Shown here: piece after piece, positions 4,933 to 5,270 of the stretch
Layout of the letters: each line of letters begins with the position of its first letter
How positions within the stretch are numbered: the first letter of the stretch is position 1
Assembly (NCBI GenBank): GCA_902783675.1
Contig: CACZRW010000060.1
Location: forward strand, 1-5,270
Reading direction: 5' to 3'
Length of the DNA: 5,270 bases
Source of the DNA: an uncultured Pseudomonadota bacterium
GTDB taxonomy: Bacteria; Pseudomonadota; Alphaproteobacteria; CACZRW01
Position numbers and translations under genes: made by a program
The notes under the pieces: model-generated
Told to the model about the DNA's origin: nothing
What the model saw: the letters and a program-made list of their open reading frames with translations, nothing else
The model's database searches: none

Positions 4933-5270
4933 TTATGTAAGCTCAACCATCAAAGGCGCATGGTCGGACGCCTTATCCATGCCTCTCATATACTTATGCA
5001 CTTCGGCAGATTTAAGACGCTCGGTAAGCGCAGGGGATAAGAAAATATCATCAATCAGCATGCCCATATTCCTTTGCCAAGCGCCCATGGTATAGTCCCA
5101 AAAACTGTAATTGCCCGCCTCGGGGTGAAGGGTCTTAAAGGCGTTGGTAAGCTGCAAATCTTTTACCAAATCCGCCAGTTTTCCCCTAACTTCGGGCAAC
5201 ATCAAAGCATTGGTGCGATAGGCTTCGGGGTTATATACATCACCGTCGTTTATGATGACATTAAAATCCC
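4933..5270 (-). CDS. xthA: Exonuclease III (XthA), C-terminal part; 5' end beyond window
   Basis: The frame runs open to the right edge; 111 complete residues are visible, numbered from the first full codon. It belongs to the endonuclease/exonuclease/phosphatase fold. Exonuclease III cleaves DNA at abasic sites and degrades 3' ends in base excision repair. Visible motifs: DFNV at the edge (catalytic Asp/Asn of GDxN); DVYNPEAYRTNALMLPEVR (10-28); YSFWDYTMGAWQRNMG (54-69); LIDDIFLSP (71-79, with the active-site Asp D73 or D74); and SDHAP (101-105), giving the Asp-His pair D102-H103. The wording resembles alphaproteobacterial XthA. The familiar (L/I)RID is MLID here, so an arginine is replaced by leucine. 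An internal TTG at 5205 is not the start, because the conserved frame continues upstream to 5270. The gene converges on tRNA-Asp and shares its terminator region. Confidence 0.93.
   Translation of the reverse strand, partial: DFNVIINDGDVYNPEAYRTNALMLPEVRGKLADLVKDLQLTNAFKTLHPEAGNYSFWDYTMGAWQRNMGMLIDDIFLSPALTERLKSAEVHKYMRGMDKASDHAPLMVELT

Noticed and set aside
1..5270. Mobile element, phage, CRISPR or other undescribed defence system
   Set aside because: No transposase, integrase, terminal inverted repeats or spaced direct repeats were seen. All sizeable genes belong to known housekeeping families, although HD hydrolases of this type also occur in phages.

Overview
The window looks like ordinary chromosomal DNA of an alphaproteobacterium. 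The RlmE N-terminal region (basic, with an AKGR..SSTRW stretch), the exonuclease III C-terminal half (GDFNV, DVYNPEAYR, SFWDYTMGAWQRN) and the Ppx/GppA then RlmE gene order all resemble alphaproteobacterial versions as I remember them. Base composition is moderate rather than GC-rich, which would suit a host-associated or gut lineage. That last point is inference; a species cannot be named from this sequence.

Layout, left to right. (1) Positions 1-1065: the 3' part of a lysine 2,3-aminomutase-family radical SAM/PLP gene, whose start lies before the window. (2) Positions 1066-1191: a short gene-free gap with a pyrimidine-rich tract and a candidate promoter. (3) Positions 1192-4728: four closely packed plus-strand genes, probably one operon. 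They encode an HD-domain phosphohydrolase, a Ppx/GppA phosphatase, the 23S rRNA 2'-O-methyltransferase RlmE, and an RsmB-like m5C RNA methyltransferase. The gaps are 26 nt, 29 nt and a 4-nt ATGA overlap. (4) Positions 4738-4907: a tRNA-Asp(GTC) gene with its own candidate promoter and a hairpin terminator. (5) Positions 4933-5270: the C-terminal part of exonuclease III (xthA) on the minus strand, converging on the tRNA and sharing the terminator region; its start lies beyond the right edge.

The theme of the operon is nucleotide and phosphate turnover (HD hydrolase, Ppx/GppA) together with ribosome maturation (RlmE, RsmB-like). The tRNA-Asp gene adds to the translation theme but appears to be a separate transcription unit.

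I found no mobile element, CRISPR array, phage gene or clearly novel system. The most interesting points are small. The aminomutase keeps the catalytic residues of lysine 2,3-aminomutase but appears to lack the whole zinc site. A 14-bp tandem duplication forms most of the ppx-rlmE spacer. A consensus -10 hexamer overlaps the stop codon of the HD gene. The tRNA-Asp has an A-C mismatch at the outermost T-stem pair.
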